Source of the DNA: Akkermansia muciniphila
GTDB lineage: Bacteria; Verrucomicrobiota; Verrucomicrobiia; Limisphaerales; BJHT01
Assembly: GCA_945861535.1 (NCBI GenBank)
Contig: CAMAUZ010000035.1
Coordinates: 1-64,000 of the forward strand
Direction: 5' to 3'
Length of the DNA stretch: 64,000 nucleotides
How positions within the stretch are numbered: position 1 is the stretch's first letter; each line of letters starts with the position of its first letter. The position numbers were made by a program, and so were the translations under genes. A model generated the notes under the pieces. That model was not told the origin of the DNA. It ran no database searches and saw only the letters and a program-made list of their open reading frames with translations. Below, in pieces: positions 37,226 to 45,006 of the stretch.

Positions 37226-37492
37226 GTGAAAATTTTGGAAGCAACCAAGGCCGCGGCAAACTTTGCGAGTATTCTGAGCGCAGTTCACGCGCGGCATGAA
37301 TCCTTCGAGATCGTTCAGGAGGGCGTGTCCTGCGCCTTCCTGATTCCCGTCGCCGCGTGCGGCAGCAGCACCCACGAGTTGGCCGACGACCTCGCCGGGG
37401 CGGAACTGAGTGCCACCGACCGGCGCTCGTTTGCCGCCACCCTGGGCAAAGGCCGCCAAACCCTCCAACCCCTCAAGAATCCGTGGGGTTGA
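37226..37492 (+). CDS. Phd/YefM-type antitoxin
   Basis: An 88-residue small protein starting with GTG. The N-terminal part (MKILEATKAAANFASILSAV) fits the Phd/YefM DNA-binding antitoxin fold (usual form MKTVSATEAKNNFSELLDRV). The C-terminal part would bind the toxin. It overlaps the PIN toxin gene by 10 bases, the usual antitoxin-first order. It probably represses its own promoter. Family call is by pattern and context. Confidence 0.7.
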   Translation: MKILEATKAAANFASILSAVHARHESFEIVQEGVSCAFLIPVAACGSSTHELADDLAGAELSATDRRSFAATLGKGRQTLQPLKNPWG

Positions 37493-37893
37493 TCCTCGAC
37501 AGTTCCCTGCTGATTGCCGACGAACGCGGGCAGTTCACGCTGTCCGCCTGGCTCCGTGCCCGACCGCCGGAAACCGTGGCCGTCAGCTCCATCACCATTT
37601 CCGAATTGTGGTTCGGCATTGAGGCCGAGACCCAGGCCGCTCGCGCCAGGCGACGGCGCCGCTGGTTGGAGAGAATTTGCCGTCGGCTGGAAGTCGTGCC
37701 CTTGGATGCCGCGGCGGCCCGGGTCCATGCCCGCCTGTGGGCGCAACTCTCCGCGACGGGACAAATGATCGGCCCCCACGACCTGATCGTTGCCGCCACC
37801 GCGACCCACCGGCGCTGGTCCCTCGCAACATTCAATGCCGAAGAGTTCCGCCACATCCGCGGATTGGATGTAGTTCGACCTTCGCCCGAATAG
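37483..37893 (+). CDS. VapC-type PIN-domain toxin
   Basis: A 136-residue PIN ribonuclease. The acidic site residues are visible: Asp6 in GLILDSSLL, Glu in TISELWFGIE, Asp in GPHDLIVAA, and the late region WSLATFNAEEFRHI. VapC toxins cut specific RNAs when not bound by antitoxin. The GTG at 37483 sits inside the end of the Phd-type gene; an ATG further upstream would be too far into it. Partner is the overlapping upstream gene. Confidence 0.85.
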   Translation: MGLILDSSLLIADERGQFTLSAWLRARPPETVAVSSITISELWFGIEAETQAARARRRRRWLERICRRLEVVPLDAAAARVHARLWAQLSATGQMIGPHDLIVAATATHRRWSLATFNAEEFRHIRGLDVVRPSPE

Positions 37894-38214
37894 TTCACAA
37901 TCCCATTACCCCTGCGGGCCGCCCGCCCTCGTAGCGCAGGTTTCCAAACCTGCTGTGTCGCCAACTTCCAAGTCGGCAGGGTGTCGGCCTCGCCAAGCGC
38001 ACCGCGGGTTTAGAAACCCGCGATACAGCAGGCTTGGAAGCCTGCGCTACAAAACGAGCATGAAATATCCGGGTTCAGCGCTGGCCTATCTTGGGTTGTC
38101 CTTGTGGCCTGCGCCAACGCGCCCCGGTGGTTGCCAGAAACCGAGTTGCGCTTCACTCGATACTTCCAACAAAACACCTCTTGCCTTACTTCCTAGCCGT
38201 GGTATCCAAACCTC
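37894..38214. repeat. Gap with a family-2 palindromic element
   Basis: 37931-38050 carries GTAGCGCAGGTTTCCAAACC at one end and GGAAGCCTGCGCTAC at the other, with inner GGGTTTAGAAACCCGC. The remaining 38051-38214 shows no gene. Confidence 0.85.
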
Positions 38215-38460
38215 ATGCCTGCGGCAACAAAGTTAGAAACCGTTTACTTCTCCGTCAAAGGTCAGGTGGTCATTCCCCGCCGGCTCCGCAAGGAGTTTGA
38301 AATCGAGGAGGGCACCCGGGCCTACGTGCAATCCACGCCGGAGGGCATCCTGATCAAGCCGCTCACGGCCAAACACATCCGCAGTCTCCGCGGCAAGTAC
38401 CAGCACCTCCCGGTGATGGAAACGCTCAAGGAGATGAAGCGCGAGGAGAAGGAACACTGA
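38215..38460 (+). CDS. AbrB/MazE-type (SpoVT-AbrB) antitoxin
   Basis: An 81-residue protein. The swapped-hairpin AbrB motif is KLETVYFSVKGQVVIPRRLR, followed by KEFEIEEGTRAYVQ and GILIKPL. A Lys/Glu-rich tail (LKEMKREEKEH) would bind the toxin. It neutralises the PIN toxin encoded one base downstream and probably autoregulates the operon. Confidence 0.88.
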   Translation: MPAATKLETVYFSVKGQVVIPRRLRKEFEIEEGTRAYVQSTPEGILIKPLTAKHIRSLRGKYQHLPVMETLKEMKREEKEH

Positions 38461-38461
38461 C

Positions 38462-38863
38462 ATGGTTGCCAAGGTTCTCGACTCGTGGGCTTTGATGGCC
38501 TTCTTCAAGGGCGAACCGGCGGGTGCGACCGTGGAAGTCCTCCTCCAAAAGGCCACCGACGAGAAGGCCCGTCTCCTGTTCTGCGTGGTGAACTGGGGTG
38601 AAGTCTATTACGGCATGTGGCGGGCGGGTGGCAAGGAAGCGGCGGAGGCGGTGGCAGCAGACATGTCCCACCTGCCTCTGGAACTGATTGAGGCCGACTT
38701 GGAATTATCCCGCCAGGCCGCCACCTTCAAAGCCACCCACAAGCTGTCCTACGCCGATTGTTTTGCCGCCGCGCTCGGCAAGCTCCGGAACGCGGAAGTC
38801 GTCACCGGCGACCCCGAGTTCAAGGCGCTGGAGACGGAAATCAAAATCAACTGGCTCAAATGA
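38462..38863 (+). CDS. VapC-type PIN-domain toxin
   Basis: A 133-residue PIN nuclease. Asp7 lies in KVLDSWALMAFFKG, Glu in CVVNWGEVYYG, and Asp residues in LSYADCFAAALG and VVTGDPEFK, giving the full four-acid set. It starts one base after the AbrB antitoxin gene and overlaps the next gene as ATGA. It is an RNA-cleaving toxin held by the antitoxin. Confidence 0.9.
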   Translation: MVAKVLDSWALMAFFKGEPAGATVEVLLQKATDEKARLLFCVVNWGEVYYGMWRAGGKEAAEAVAADMSHLPLELIEADLELSRQAATFKATHKLSYADCFAAALGKLRNAEVVTGDPEFKALETEIKINWLK

Positions 38864-39399
38864 TCATCTCCCCCGCGCCGTTGGAACTGATCTTGAGCGG
38901 ACGGGCCGCGCGCTTTTTGCAGCGCAAGCCGGTTCGTGCCTTCACCCAGCCGGCCCCGGACCTTTTTCTCGCGCAATGGCGCGTGGAGTTGTCGGATGAC
39001 GGCGACGGCGGGCGCTGGTTCATGGTCACCAACCTGCCCACGCTGTTCACCTTCCTGCTGCCGCGACAGCCGGCCAGCGGCTTCGATTCGATGAACCGGG
39101 ACTTCCGGCTGCGACTGGGTTTTGCCCTCCTCGCCGCCTCCCCGACCCTCGAATGGACACCGTCCGAGATCGTGCCGGTCCGGGGCAACCCCAGCGCCGT
39201 CGTCGGTTCCATGAACAACATGGTGCAGCTCCTGTCCTGGCCACGCCGGCAGGACGCGATGACGCCGATTGAAGATCCCGAGACCTGGTTGCAACGCACG
39301 CCTTTCAGCGCGGTTGGCGGCAAGGAGAACTATGGATTTCCCAACCGGATCTGGCAGCAACGCCTCAACGACCTGGCCCGCTCCCCGCAACCTGGCTGA
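38860..39399 (+). CDS. Unknown protein translationally coupled to a VapC toxin
   Basis: A 179-residue soluble protein whose ATG overlaps the toxin stop (ATGA). No firm family was recognised. The opening IISPAPLELILSGRAARFL is followed by FLAQWRVELSDD, WFMVTNLPTLFTFLLPRQ and GSMNNMVQLLS. It is not a second antitoxin by any motif. Coupling implies joint expression with the AbrB/VapC pair; it may be a passenger, or may modulate or protect a target. Confidence 0.7.
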   Translation: MIISPAPLELILSGRAARFLQRKPVRAFTQPAPDLFLAQWRVELSDDGDGGRWFMVTNLPTLFTFLLPRQPASGFDSMNRDFRLRLGFALLAASPTLEWTPSEIVPVRGNPSAVVGSMNNMVQLLSWPRRQDAMTPIEDPETWLQRTPFSAVGGKENYGFPNRIWQQRLNDLARSPQPG

Positions 39400-39640
39400 T
39401 CGTCCGTATCAGTCTTCGCGGAAATTCGTGCAAGCCGCACCGTAACTGCCGTCTCCCGCTCCTCCGTTCGGAATGGTGGAGAGAGGGACGGGGAGAGGAG
39501 GCGCTCCGCCACAGCGAGACCGTACCCAATAGTGGGGCACCCCTCTCCCCGGCCCTCTCCCCGTTCGTGCCTCACGGGGAGAGGGAGACGGACGCGCTAC
39601 TCGTTACGGCGATTGCTTCCTGCAACCTGGCTGATCGTCC
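39387..39640. repeat. Family-4 element bounded by a 19-bp direct duplication
   Basis: GCAACCTGGCTGATCGTCC occurs at 39387-39405 (across the stop of the preceding gene) and again at 39622-39640. Between them lies a family-4 block (GTCTCCC ... GGGAGAC, with CGGGGAGAGGAGGCG and CCCCGTTCGTGCCTCACGGG inner palindromes). It looks like an insertion with target duplication. Confidence 0.7.
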
Positions 39641-39666
39641 ATAGACCCCGCCTTGGTTTCCGCATG

Positions 39667-39677
39667 GACTATCGGTC
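39667..39677. promoter_or_regulatory. Imperfect C-box-like operator before the first C gene
   Basis: GACTATCGGTC directly precedes the ATG at 39678. It equals the C-box GACT-N3-AGTC except for one base (GGTC), at the same place as the perfect copy at 40743. Confidence 0.5.
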
Positions 39678-39905
39678 ATGCCGAAACGTGATCCCGTCCT
39701 GGCGGCCCTCGGGCGCAATGTCCGCCGCAGCCGCGAGGAAAAGTCTCTCACCCAGGAAAAGCTCGCCGAAAAGGCGGGCCTTGATCCCACCTACATCAGC
39801 GGCATCGAGCGCGGCCTGCGCAATCCCGGCATCAAGAACGTGGCCCGCCTCGCCAAGGCGCTGCGCCTCTCCACCGGGGAACTCTGCAAAGGGGTGGACG
39901 CGTGA
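39678..39905 (+). CDS. HTH (XRE/C-protein type) regulator of a broken restriction module
   Basis: A 75-residue helix-turn-helix protein: LGRNVRRSREEKSLTQEKLA, then GLDPTYISGIERG and a short tail. Size, fold and position directly before a methyltransferase fit a controller (C) protein. It is closely similar to the C gene at 40754-40981 (shared MPKRD start, NPGIKNVAR, ELCKGV end). Its stop overlaps the GTG of the methyltransferase pseudogene. With the methyltransferase broken it may now only add to regulation at the intact locus. Confidence 0.82.
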   Translation: MPKRDPVLAALGRNVRRSREEKSLTQEKLAEKAGLDPTYISGIERGLRNPGIKNVARLAKALRLSTGELCKGVDA

Positions 39906-40678
39906 GCGGAAAAGGCAAGCCCGGTAGCCGCCGACGTGAGGAGGCGGACGCTCCCTCCTCCGCGAACGGCGTCCGCCTCCTCACGTCGGCGGCTACGCGC
40001 CTGCGCGAAGACTCCGCGCCCTACCGCACCGGAGCGCCGAGCATCGCTCGGCACGATGACGCCCGGGCCGAGCAATGCTCGGCGCTCCCGCCCCTGCGCT
40101 TCATCGACCTCTTCTGCGGCATCGGCGGGTTCCGGCTCGCCTTCGAGCGCGCGGGCGCGCGGTGCGTGTTTTCCAGCGACTGGGATAAGTACAGCCGACA
40201 GACCTACGCCGCCAATTTCGGCGAGACCCCGCACGGCGACATCCATTCCGTGGCCGTGGCTGACATCCCGAAGTTCGACATCCTCTGCGGCGGATTTCCC
40301 TGCCAGCCCTTCAGCCTCGCGGGCGTTTCCAAGAAGAACAGCCTCGGCCGCAAACACGGCTTCGAGGACGTGAAACAGGGCAACCTCTTCTTCTCCATCG
40401 CCGACATTCTCGAATACCACCAACCGCCCACCTTCGTGCTGTAGAACGTGAAGCACCTCGTCCGACACGATCAGGGCCGCACCTTCGAGATCATCCACGA
40501 CACCCTCACCAACGCCCTCGGCTACCAAGTTTACTGGAAAATCATCAACGCGCAGAGCGTAGTGCCGCAGAGCCGCCAGCGGATCATCCTCGTCGGGTTC
40601 AAGCCGGGCCGCGCTGTCGAGTTCCGGGAATTTCCCGCCGGAGGGCCGAAGCTGGAATCCGTCCTCGAAGCTCAATAA
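39902..40678 (+). pseudogene. DNA cytosine-5 methyltransferase, broken by a stop codon and truncated
   Basis: Starts with GTG overlapping the C gene. After two palindromic repeat insertions (39924-39996 and 40031-40088) it has motif I FIDLFCGIGGFRLAFERAG and the catalytic FPCQPFSLAG. In the ENV motif the Glu codon is TAG (40442-40444: FVL-stop-NVKHL). The same frame resumes with QSRQRIILVGF and ends at 40678, before any target-recognition domain or motifs IX and X. Two faults (nonsense in a catalytic motif, missing third) make it a pseudogene, related in layout to the intact gene at 40978. Confidence 0.88.
39924..39996. repeat. Palindromic element inside the methyltransferase pseudogene
   Basis: A perfect 27-bp inverted repeat (arms 39924-39950 and 39970-39996, starting GTAGCCGCCGACGTGAGG). 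The arm sequence recurs near 62875-62902. A second palindrome (40031-40088, arms of 22 with one mismatch, starting GGAGCGCCGAGCATCG) follows 35 bases later. Both keep the reading frame. Confidence 0.85.
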
Positions 40679-40753
40679 TTCAGCGAAATACGCCGTGCCG
40701 ATTATGAATCATCGTCAATAAACGTCCACCCGCAGGCCTATAGACTATGAGTC
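40679..40753. promoter_or_regulatory. Control region of the intact C gene with perfect C-box
   Basis: GACTATGAGTC at 40743-40753 is a perfect GACT-N3-AGTC palindrome, the known C-box pattern, and abuts the ATG of the C gene. That suggests a leaderless or nearly leaderless transcript controlled at its own start. The AT-richer stretch TCATCGTCAATAAACG upstream may hold the promoter. Confidence 0.65.
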
Positions 40754-40981
40754 ATGCCGAAACGTGACTCTGCTCTTGCGACCCTTGGATCGAACATCCG
40801 GAGGTGCCGCGAGGGGTTGGACTACTCGCAGGAAATGCTGGCGGAGAAAGCCGGCCTCGACCAGACCTACATCTCGGGGATCGAATGTGGTAAGCGGAAT
40901 CCTGGCATCAAGAACGTCGCCCGAATTGCCAAGGCGCTTGAAATCACCACGTCGGAACTTTGCAAGGGGGTGGAGGCGTGA
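40754..40981 (+). CDS. Controller (C) protein of the restriction-modification system
   Basis: A 75-residue HTH_3 protein: LGSNIRRCREGLDYSQEMLA, then AGLDQTYISGIE. C proteins bind C-boxes to delay endonuclease expression until DNA is methylated. Here the C gene heads a chain C-M-R-V in which each start overlaps the previous stop. The perfect C-box next to its ATG supports autoregulation. In this layout it would control methyltransferase and nuclease together, unlike the common separate methyltransferase promoter. Confidence 0.88.
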   Translation: MPKRDSALATLGSNIRRCREGLDYSQEMLAEKAGLDQTYISGIECGKRNPGIKNVARIAKALEITTSELCKGVEA

Positions 40982-42393
40982 GCGTGAAGCATTCCAAGTC
41001 GCGCCAGCAGCGTCGGCCTGCGACCAAAAGCGAGCGGCCGCACCCGCGAAGTAACGGCTCCTACCAGCCGAGTGAAACGGTCCTTCTTGAGGACTCCGTG
41101 GCTTACCGCCCCGTCGCTCCTCCTCCGCGTCGGCAACTTCATTGCCTTGACCTCTTCGCTGGTTGCGGTGGGCTGTCCCTTGGCTTGGAGGAGGCTGGCT
41201 TCCAGCCGCTGCTCTTCAGCGAAATCAATCCGCAGGCAGCCGAGACCTACATCGCCAACCGCACGGACCTGGACATCGTCCCCGTGGGCGATGTTTACAA
41301 CCTCACCGATCTTGATCTTGGGCTGCTCCAGACCTACTGGCGCTATAAGGGCATCGAGGAGATTGACCTCGTCTGTGGTGGCCCGCCTTGTCAGGGCTAC
41401 TCCGGCATCGGGCACCGCCGGACCTTCAAGCTGGACAAGCAGGACATCCCCTCGAACCACCTCTTCCAAGAGATGGTGCGCGTCATCCGCGCTGTGCGGC
41501 CCAAGATGTTCCTCTTCGAGAACGTCCGTGGCCTGCTGAACGCCCGCTGGACACCCGAGGGCGAGTGCGGGGAAATTTTCAAGGCCGTCCTCAACGAGTT
41601 CAAGACCCTGCAAGACTACTGTATTCGCTGGGATTTGCTTCACGCGAAGAACTACGGCGTGCCGCAGAACCGCCCGCGCGTCATTATGGTCGGCATTCGC
41701 TCGGATGTCCTGCCGCATTGGGTGCAAGACCCGCTGCTGGATGCGTCCTTCGACGCCCCGAGCGCCGTGGAATTTGGTTTCCTGCCGCGCCCTTCGGGCG
41801 TCCCACCCACTCTGGAGGAACTCCTGTCCGACTTGGAAGACCCTCACTACCTAGAGCGCGGCGAAACCACCGAGTATCCCAACGAGCCAAGAACTGAAAT
41901 CCAACGCCTCCTCCGAACAAATCGAGAAGGTCGCGTGCTCCGAAAGGGCGAGTTCCTCACGGAGCAGGAATACTCCGACCATGCGCCCTACATCAGGGAA
42001 AAGTTCGCCCACATGATAGCCAACAACGGCGAGATTCCCGCCCAATACCAGACGAAGAAGTTTGCCCAACGCGTGTTCCCGATGTCCTGGGGTGAGGAGG
42101 GGCCGAACCTAACGGCTTGCTCGCTGCCAGAAGACTACGTGCATTACAGGCAACCCCGCGGACCGACAGTCCGTGAGTGGGCACGGCTCCAAACTTTTCC
42201 CGACTGGTATCAGTTCAAAGGCCCACGAACCACGGGCGGACGCCGACGGGCCGGCGACCCCAGCATTGGAGTTTGGTCACGAGACGTTCCGCGATACACC
42301 CAGATTGGGAACGCCGTCCCGGTCATGCTCGCTGAGAAAATTGGCAAACACCTCGCGAAGATTCTGAGGGGGGAGCTCACGGTTAGGCCATGA
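40978..42393 (+). CDS. DNA cytosine-5 methyltransferase of a type II restriction system
   Basis: A 471-residue C5 methyltransferase starting with GTG (overlaps C gene stop). Motif I is LHCLDLFAGCGGLSLGLEEA, motif IV CGGPPCQGYSG (catalytic Cys), motif VI FLFENVRGLL, motif VIII NRPRVIMVG, and motif X RYTQIGNAVPVMLAEKI. The target-recognition region lies between 240 and 400. The order and motifs are complete, unlike the broken copy upstream. It protects host DNA against the nuclease encoded next. The nuclease family hints at a CCWGG- or CCSGG-like site, but that is inference. Confidence 0.95.
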   Translation: MSVKHSKSRQQRRPATKSERPHPRSNGSYQPSETVLLEDSVAYRPVAPPPRRQLHCLDLFAGCGGLSLGLEEAGFQPLLFSEINPQAAETYIANRTDLDIVPVGDVYNLTDLDLGLLQTYWRYKGIEEIDLVCGGPPCQGYSGIGHRRTFKLDKQDIPSNHLFQEMVRVIRAVRPKMFLFENVRGLLNARWTPEGECGEIFKAVLNEFKTLQDYCIRWDLLHAKNYGVPQNRPRVIMVGIRSDVLPHWVQDPLLDASFDAPSAVEFGFLPRPSGVPPTLEELLSDLEDPHYLERGETTEYPNEPRTEIQRLLRTNREGRVLRKGEFLTEQEYSDHAPYIREKFAHMIANNGEIPAQYQTKKFAQRVFPMSWGEEGPNLTACSLPEDYVHYRQPRGPTVREWARLQTFPDWYQFKGPRTTGGRRRAGDPSIGVWSRDVPRYTQIGNAVPVMLAEKIGKHLAKILRGELTVRP

Positions 42394-43589
42394 GCACGCG
42401 GCCGCTAACAGAGCTGGAGTCGAATAATCTAGCCGCGTTGAACGCTACTGGCAGCAGTAGCGTGCTCTTGTTCGTGACCGCAACGGGGCTAGGCAAGGCA
42501 ATCCTTGATGCGACCGAACCAATGCGGCGCTGGCTCAAGGAAGCCGAGGTTCATGATTACGCTTCGCAAGCTCTGGGACCGGCCGGGAAAGTCCTCAAGC
42601 CAGCGGTTGTTCTTGGTGATTCGGTTACCGAGAAAACCATGGTTTCGCTCTATCGGCCGGTGACAAAAAAAGGCGACCCTCGGCTTTGGTTCAGTGATTT
42701 CAGACGCTTCGCTTCGCCAGATGATGTGTGTGCGGTCTTCGTCCACCGAACGACGGTTCATCTGCTGAATTTGACCCAGAGTCGGGTGGCAGAAGCGCTG
42801 GCGCAGGGAGTCCTGACTCCTGCGAGCCGCTTCCTTCTTGAGCTTACTGATTCAGCGAATGCCGTCGCGAATGAGCTGCTAGGACGACTTCAGGCAGTCG
42901 CTGCTGCCGGTCCGTTTAAGGCGGTGTGTGGTGGTGATACGGCAGTCGGAAGGAGCATTGAGGCTGCGCTTGGCATCCAAATTAATTCCAGCCAAACCCC
43001 GGATTTCCAAGGCATCGAAATCAAGAGCGGTCGCAGCACCATCGTGAGCAAGGCAACGCGAGCTACCTTGTTTGCCTGCGTGCCGGATTGGGAATTAAGC
43101 GCGGTCAAAAGCAGCAGGGCCATCTTGGAACGTTTCGGATATCAACGCGGGGAGAACTTCAAACTTTATTGCTCGGTTTCCACGAAGCGGGCCAATTCGC
43201 AGGGACTCCAACTGTGGATGGATGAAGCGGCAGCGCGGCTGCGGGAGCTATACGCCAGCCAACCCGTGGAAGAGGTCTGCGTGTGGCGGCTCGACAACTT
43301 GCACGGCAGGCTGGCCGCGAAGCATCGGGAAACTTTTTGGGTCAAGGCCAAGTCCCTCCAGCTGGATTCCGCCGAGTGGTTCCAACTGGAGTCCGTCACG
43401 CACACCACCCGCCCCAGCGTCGAGCAGTTCGACCGGCTGCTGGGCGACGGCACCGTGACCCTCGACCATCTCATCAAGCGCAAGCCCAGCGGGAGCGTCA
43501 CGGAGAAAGGCCCGCTCTTCAAGATTGCCCGGCCGCGCATCGCCGAGCTTTTCCTTGGGAAGCCACGAAGCTACAGCTTGCTCGCGTGA
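42390..43589 (+). CDS. MvaI/BcnI-family type II restriction endonuclease
   Basis: A 399-residue protein whose ATG overlaps the methyltransferase stop. The C-terminal half holds the MvaI/BcnI nuclease core: GGDTAVGRSIEAALGIQINS, then SQTPDFQGIEIKSGR (metal-binding Asp and Glu-x-Lys). The N-terminal ~170 residues, including VCAVFVHRTTVHLLNL, are an extra domain not seen in the small MvaI enzymes. It cuts unmethylated target sites of invading DNA. Family members often nick CC-containing sites as monomers. Context (C, M, Vsr) fully supports the role. Confidence 0.9.
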   Translation: MSTRPLTELESNNLAALNATGSSSVLLFVTATGLGKAILDATEPMRRWLKEAEVHDYASQALGPAGKVLKPAVVLGDSVTEKTMVSLYRPVTKKGDPRLWFSDFRRFASPDDVCAVFVHRTTVHLLNLTQSRVAEALAQGVLTPASRFLLELTDSANAVANELLGRLQAVAAAGPFKAVCGGDTAVGRSIEAALGIQINSSQTPDFQGIEIKSGRSTIVSKATRATLFACVPDWELSAVKSSRAILERFGYQRGENFKLYCSVSTKRANSQGLQLWMDEAAARLRELYASQPVEEVCVWRLDNLHGRLAAKHRETFWVKAKSLQLDSAEWFQLESVTHTTRPSVEQFDRLLGDGTVTLDHLIKRKPSGSVTEKGPLFKIARPRIAELFLGKPRSYSLLA

Positions 43590-44014
43590 GCCAGCTCTTC
43601 TCAGGCCTGACCCGCAGCGAGCTGATGTCCCGCATCCGTTCGCGCGGCAACAAGAACACGGAACTGGCGATGGTGCAGGTGTTCCGCGCGCACACCATCA
43701 CGGGATGGCGGCGGCATCAGCCAGTCTTCGGCAAGCCGGACTTCGTCTTTCCCAAACTGAAGTTGGCGGTCTTTGTGGACGGCTGCTTCTGGCACGGCTG
43801 CCCAAAGCACACGACGATGCCCCGGAACAATGCGGCGTTCTGGCGGAAGAAGTTCACGGCGAACACAAAGCGCGATCGACTTGTGACGAGAACACTTCGC
43901 AAGAACGGCTGGCGGGTGCTGCGCATCTGGGAACACGAACTGGCACGGAAGAACGAAGCGCGGTTGGTGGCGCGACTGCGGCGAGCCTTCAGCCCTTCGC
44001 CAGTTCGCGGCTGA
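43586..44014 (+). CDS. vsr: Very short patch repair endonuclease Vsr
   Basis: A 142-residue Vsr nuclease starting with GTG inside the end of the restriction gene. Motifs are SRIRSRGNKNTELAM, KPDFVFPKLKLAVFVDGCFW (catalytic Asp), HGCPKH with zinc ligands, and NGWRVLRIWEHEL. It nicks at T:G mismatches made when 5-methylcytosine deaminates, so it repairs damage caused by the neighbouring methyltransferase. It is the last gene of the four-gene overlapping unit. Confidence 0.95.
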   Translation: MSQLFSGLTRSELMSRIRSRGNKNTELAMVQVFRAHTITGWRRHQPVFGKPDFVFPKLKLAVFVDGCFWHGCPKHTTMPRNNAAFWRKKFTANTKRDRLVTRTLRKNGWRVLRIWEHELARKNEARLVARLRRAFSPSPVRG

Positions 44015-44506
44015 TATCTTCCACGCCTTCAGCGTGCGGCGCGATGTATTACGATCCGGGCATCAAGCTGGAAGTCCTTGCGCGCGGCCGCCAGCGTCCA
44101 CGAAGAAACCGAAGCAGAAGAAACGAAGCCAGTTTCGCGTCGCGTCGAAGAATATCACGGCGCTCTACGAGACGGTCGAGACGGTGGCGGTGTGATTTCC
44201 TTCCCAGCAAACGAATTGGAACACTGTGCCTCAGAGGGCGGCATGAAGAGCTACATTTACATTCCGAACTCCCTTCGTTCAGCGAAGCGTCAGCTCCGCA
44301 CCCCGCTCGTTGACTCGCTTGCCCGCCTTCCGAAACCCGCCTTCGTCCGCGCGTGGCGAGCGATTGCCTATCTCCACCCCGGCCTGCATCCCGACGGCTA
44401 CGAAGCCGCCGACAGCGGCTGGCCGCTGCGACACAGCCGCGCTCCGTAGTCCCAAAGATCGCCCCCAAGTATAAAACCAACTCCGCAGCCCCGGGCCTGC
44501 GGCACT
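44015..44506. other. Gap with a probable gene remnant and half a family-1 element
   Basis: 44027-44195 carries MYYDPGIKLEVLARGR in one frame, then in another the lysine-rich run KKPKQKKR and NITALYETVETVAV to a TGA at 44193. It looks like the frameshifted 3' end of a lost gene, family unknown. 44411-44446 matches one half of a family-1 element (CGACACAGCCGCGCTCCG end). Nothing else seen. Confidence 0.45.
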
Positions 44507-44710
44507 TCAAAGCAGCGCCTTGAACTGATCCGGCGTCAATCCCGCGTCCCGCGCGATGTCGGCCATCGTGAAGGCGTTGATGACGGTGTGGCGGGGAATC
44601 GTGAGGCGCACTTTGCCATTGGACATGATGGTGTGCTTGCCCTCGCGCGCGATGCGGAATCCGACCTTGCCGAACAAGCGCACCGGCCGCGGGCGACTGA
44701 TGCCAGGCAG
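44507..44710 (-). CDS. HicA-like toxin with no normal start codon
   Basis: About 67 residues of a HicA fold: LFGKVGFRIAREGKHTIM with the catalytic His, then RLTIPRHTVINAFTMADIA and DAGLTPDQFKALL. It overlaps or directly follows HicB. No ATG, GTG or TTG fits; where a start is expected (PKLPG) the codon before it is AGG, and CTG 44710 is the only near option. A short inverted pair GCCAGGC/GCCTGGC sits here. It may use CTG, or be silent after loss of its start. HicA degrades mRNA. Confidence 0.65.
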   Translation of the reverse strand: MPGISRPRPVRLFGKVGFRIAREGKHTIMSNGKVRLTIPRHTVINAFTMADIARDAGLTPDQFKALL

Positions 44711-44721
44711 CTTGGGCCTGG

Positions 44722-44919
44722 CTACACGGTCACAAGGTCTTCTTCCACGGACAGGATGCCGTTTTCTTCGGCCGCCACCGAGAGCCATTCGCGGATGGCG
44801 ATGCGGATGTTTTCCATCGCCTCGGCGCGCGTGGTTCCCTGGGAATGGCATCCCGGAAGCACCGGACAACTGACCGCCCAGCCTTCGTCCGACTGAATGA
44901 GTCTGATGTGATAGTCCAT
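44722..44919 (-). CDS. HicB-like antitoxin
   Basis: A 65-residue HicB fold: MDYHIRLIQSDEGWAVSCPV, LPGCHSQGTTRAEAMENI and a C-terminal helix (AIREWLSVAAEEN). It is upstream of the HicA-like gene on the same strand. The ATG at 44919 gives the typical N-terminus; an ATG at 44946 is also open. It neutralises HicA and may regulate the operon. It lacks the C-terminal DNA-binding domain of long HicB proteins. Confidence 0.85.
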   Translation of the reverse strand: MDYHIRLIQSDEGWAVSCPVLPGCHSQGTTRAEAMENIRIAIREWLSVAAEENGILSVEEDLVTV

Positions 44920-45006
44920 GTCGGCGGAGAACCTAGCCCGTTTCATCGCAGCGGCGCAAACTGGTTTTGAGGCCGGTTCAGTGCGCGAATGCCCGCACGT
45001 AAAATG

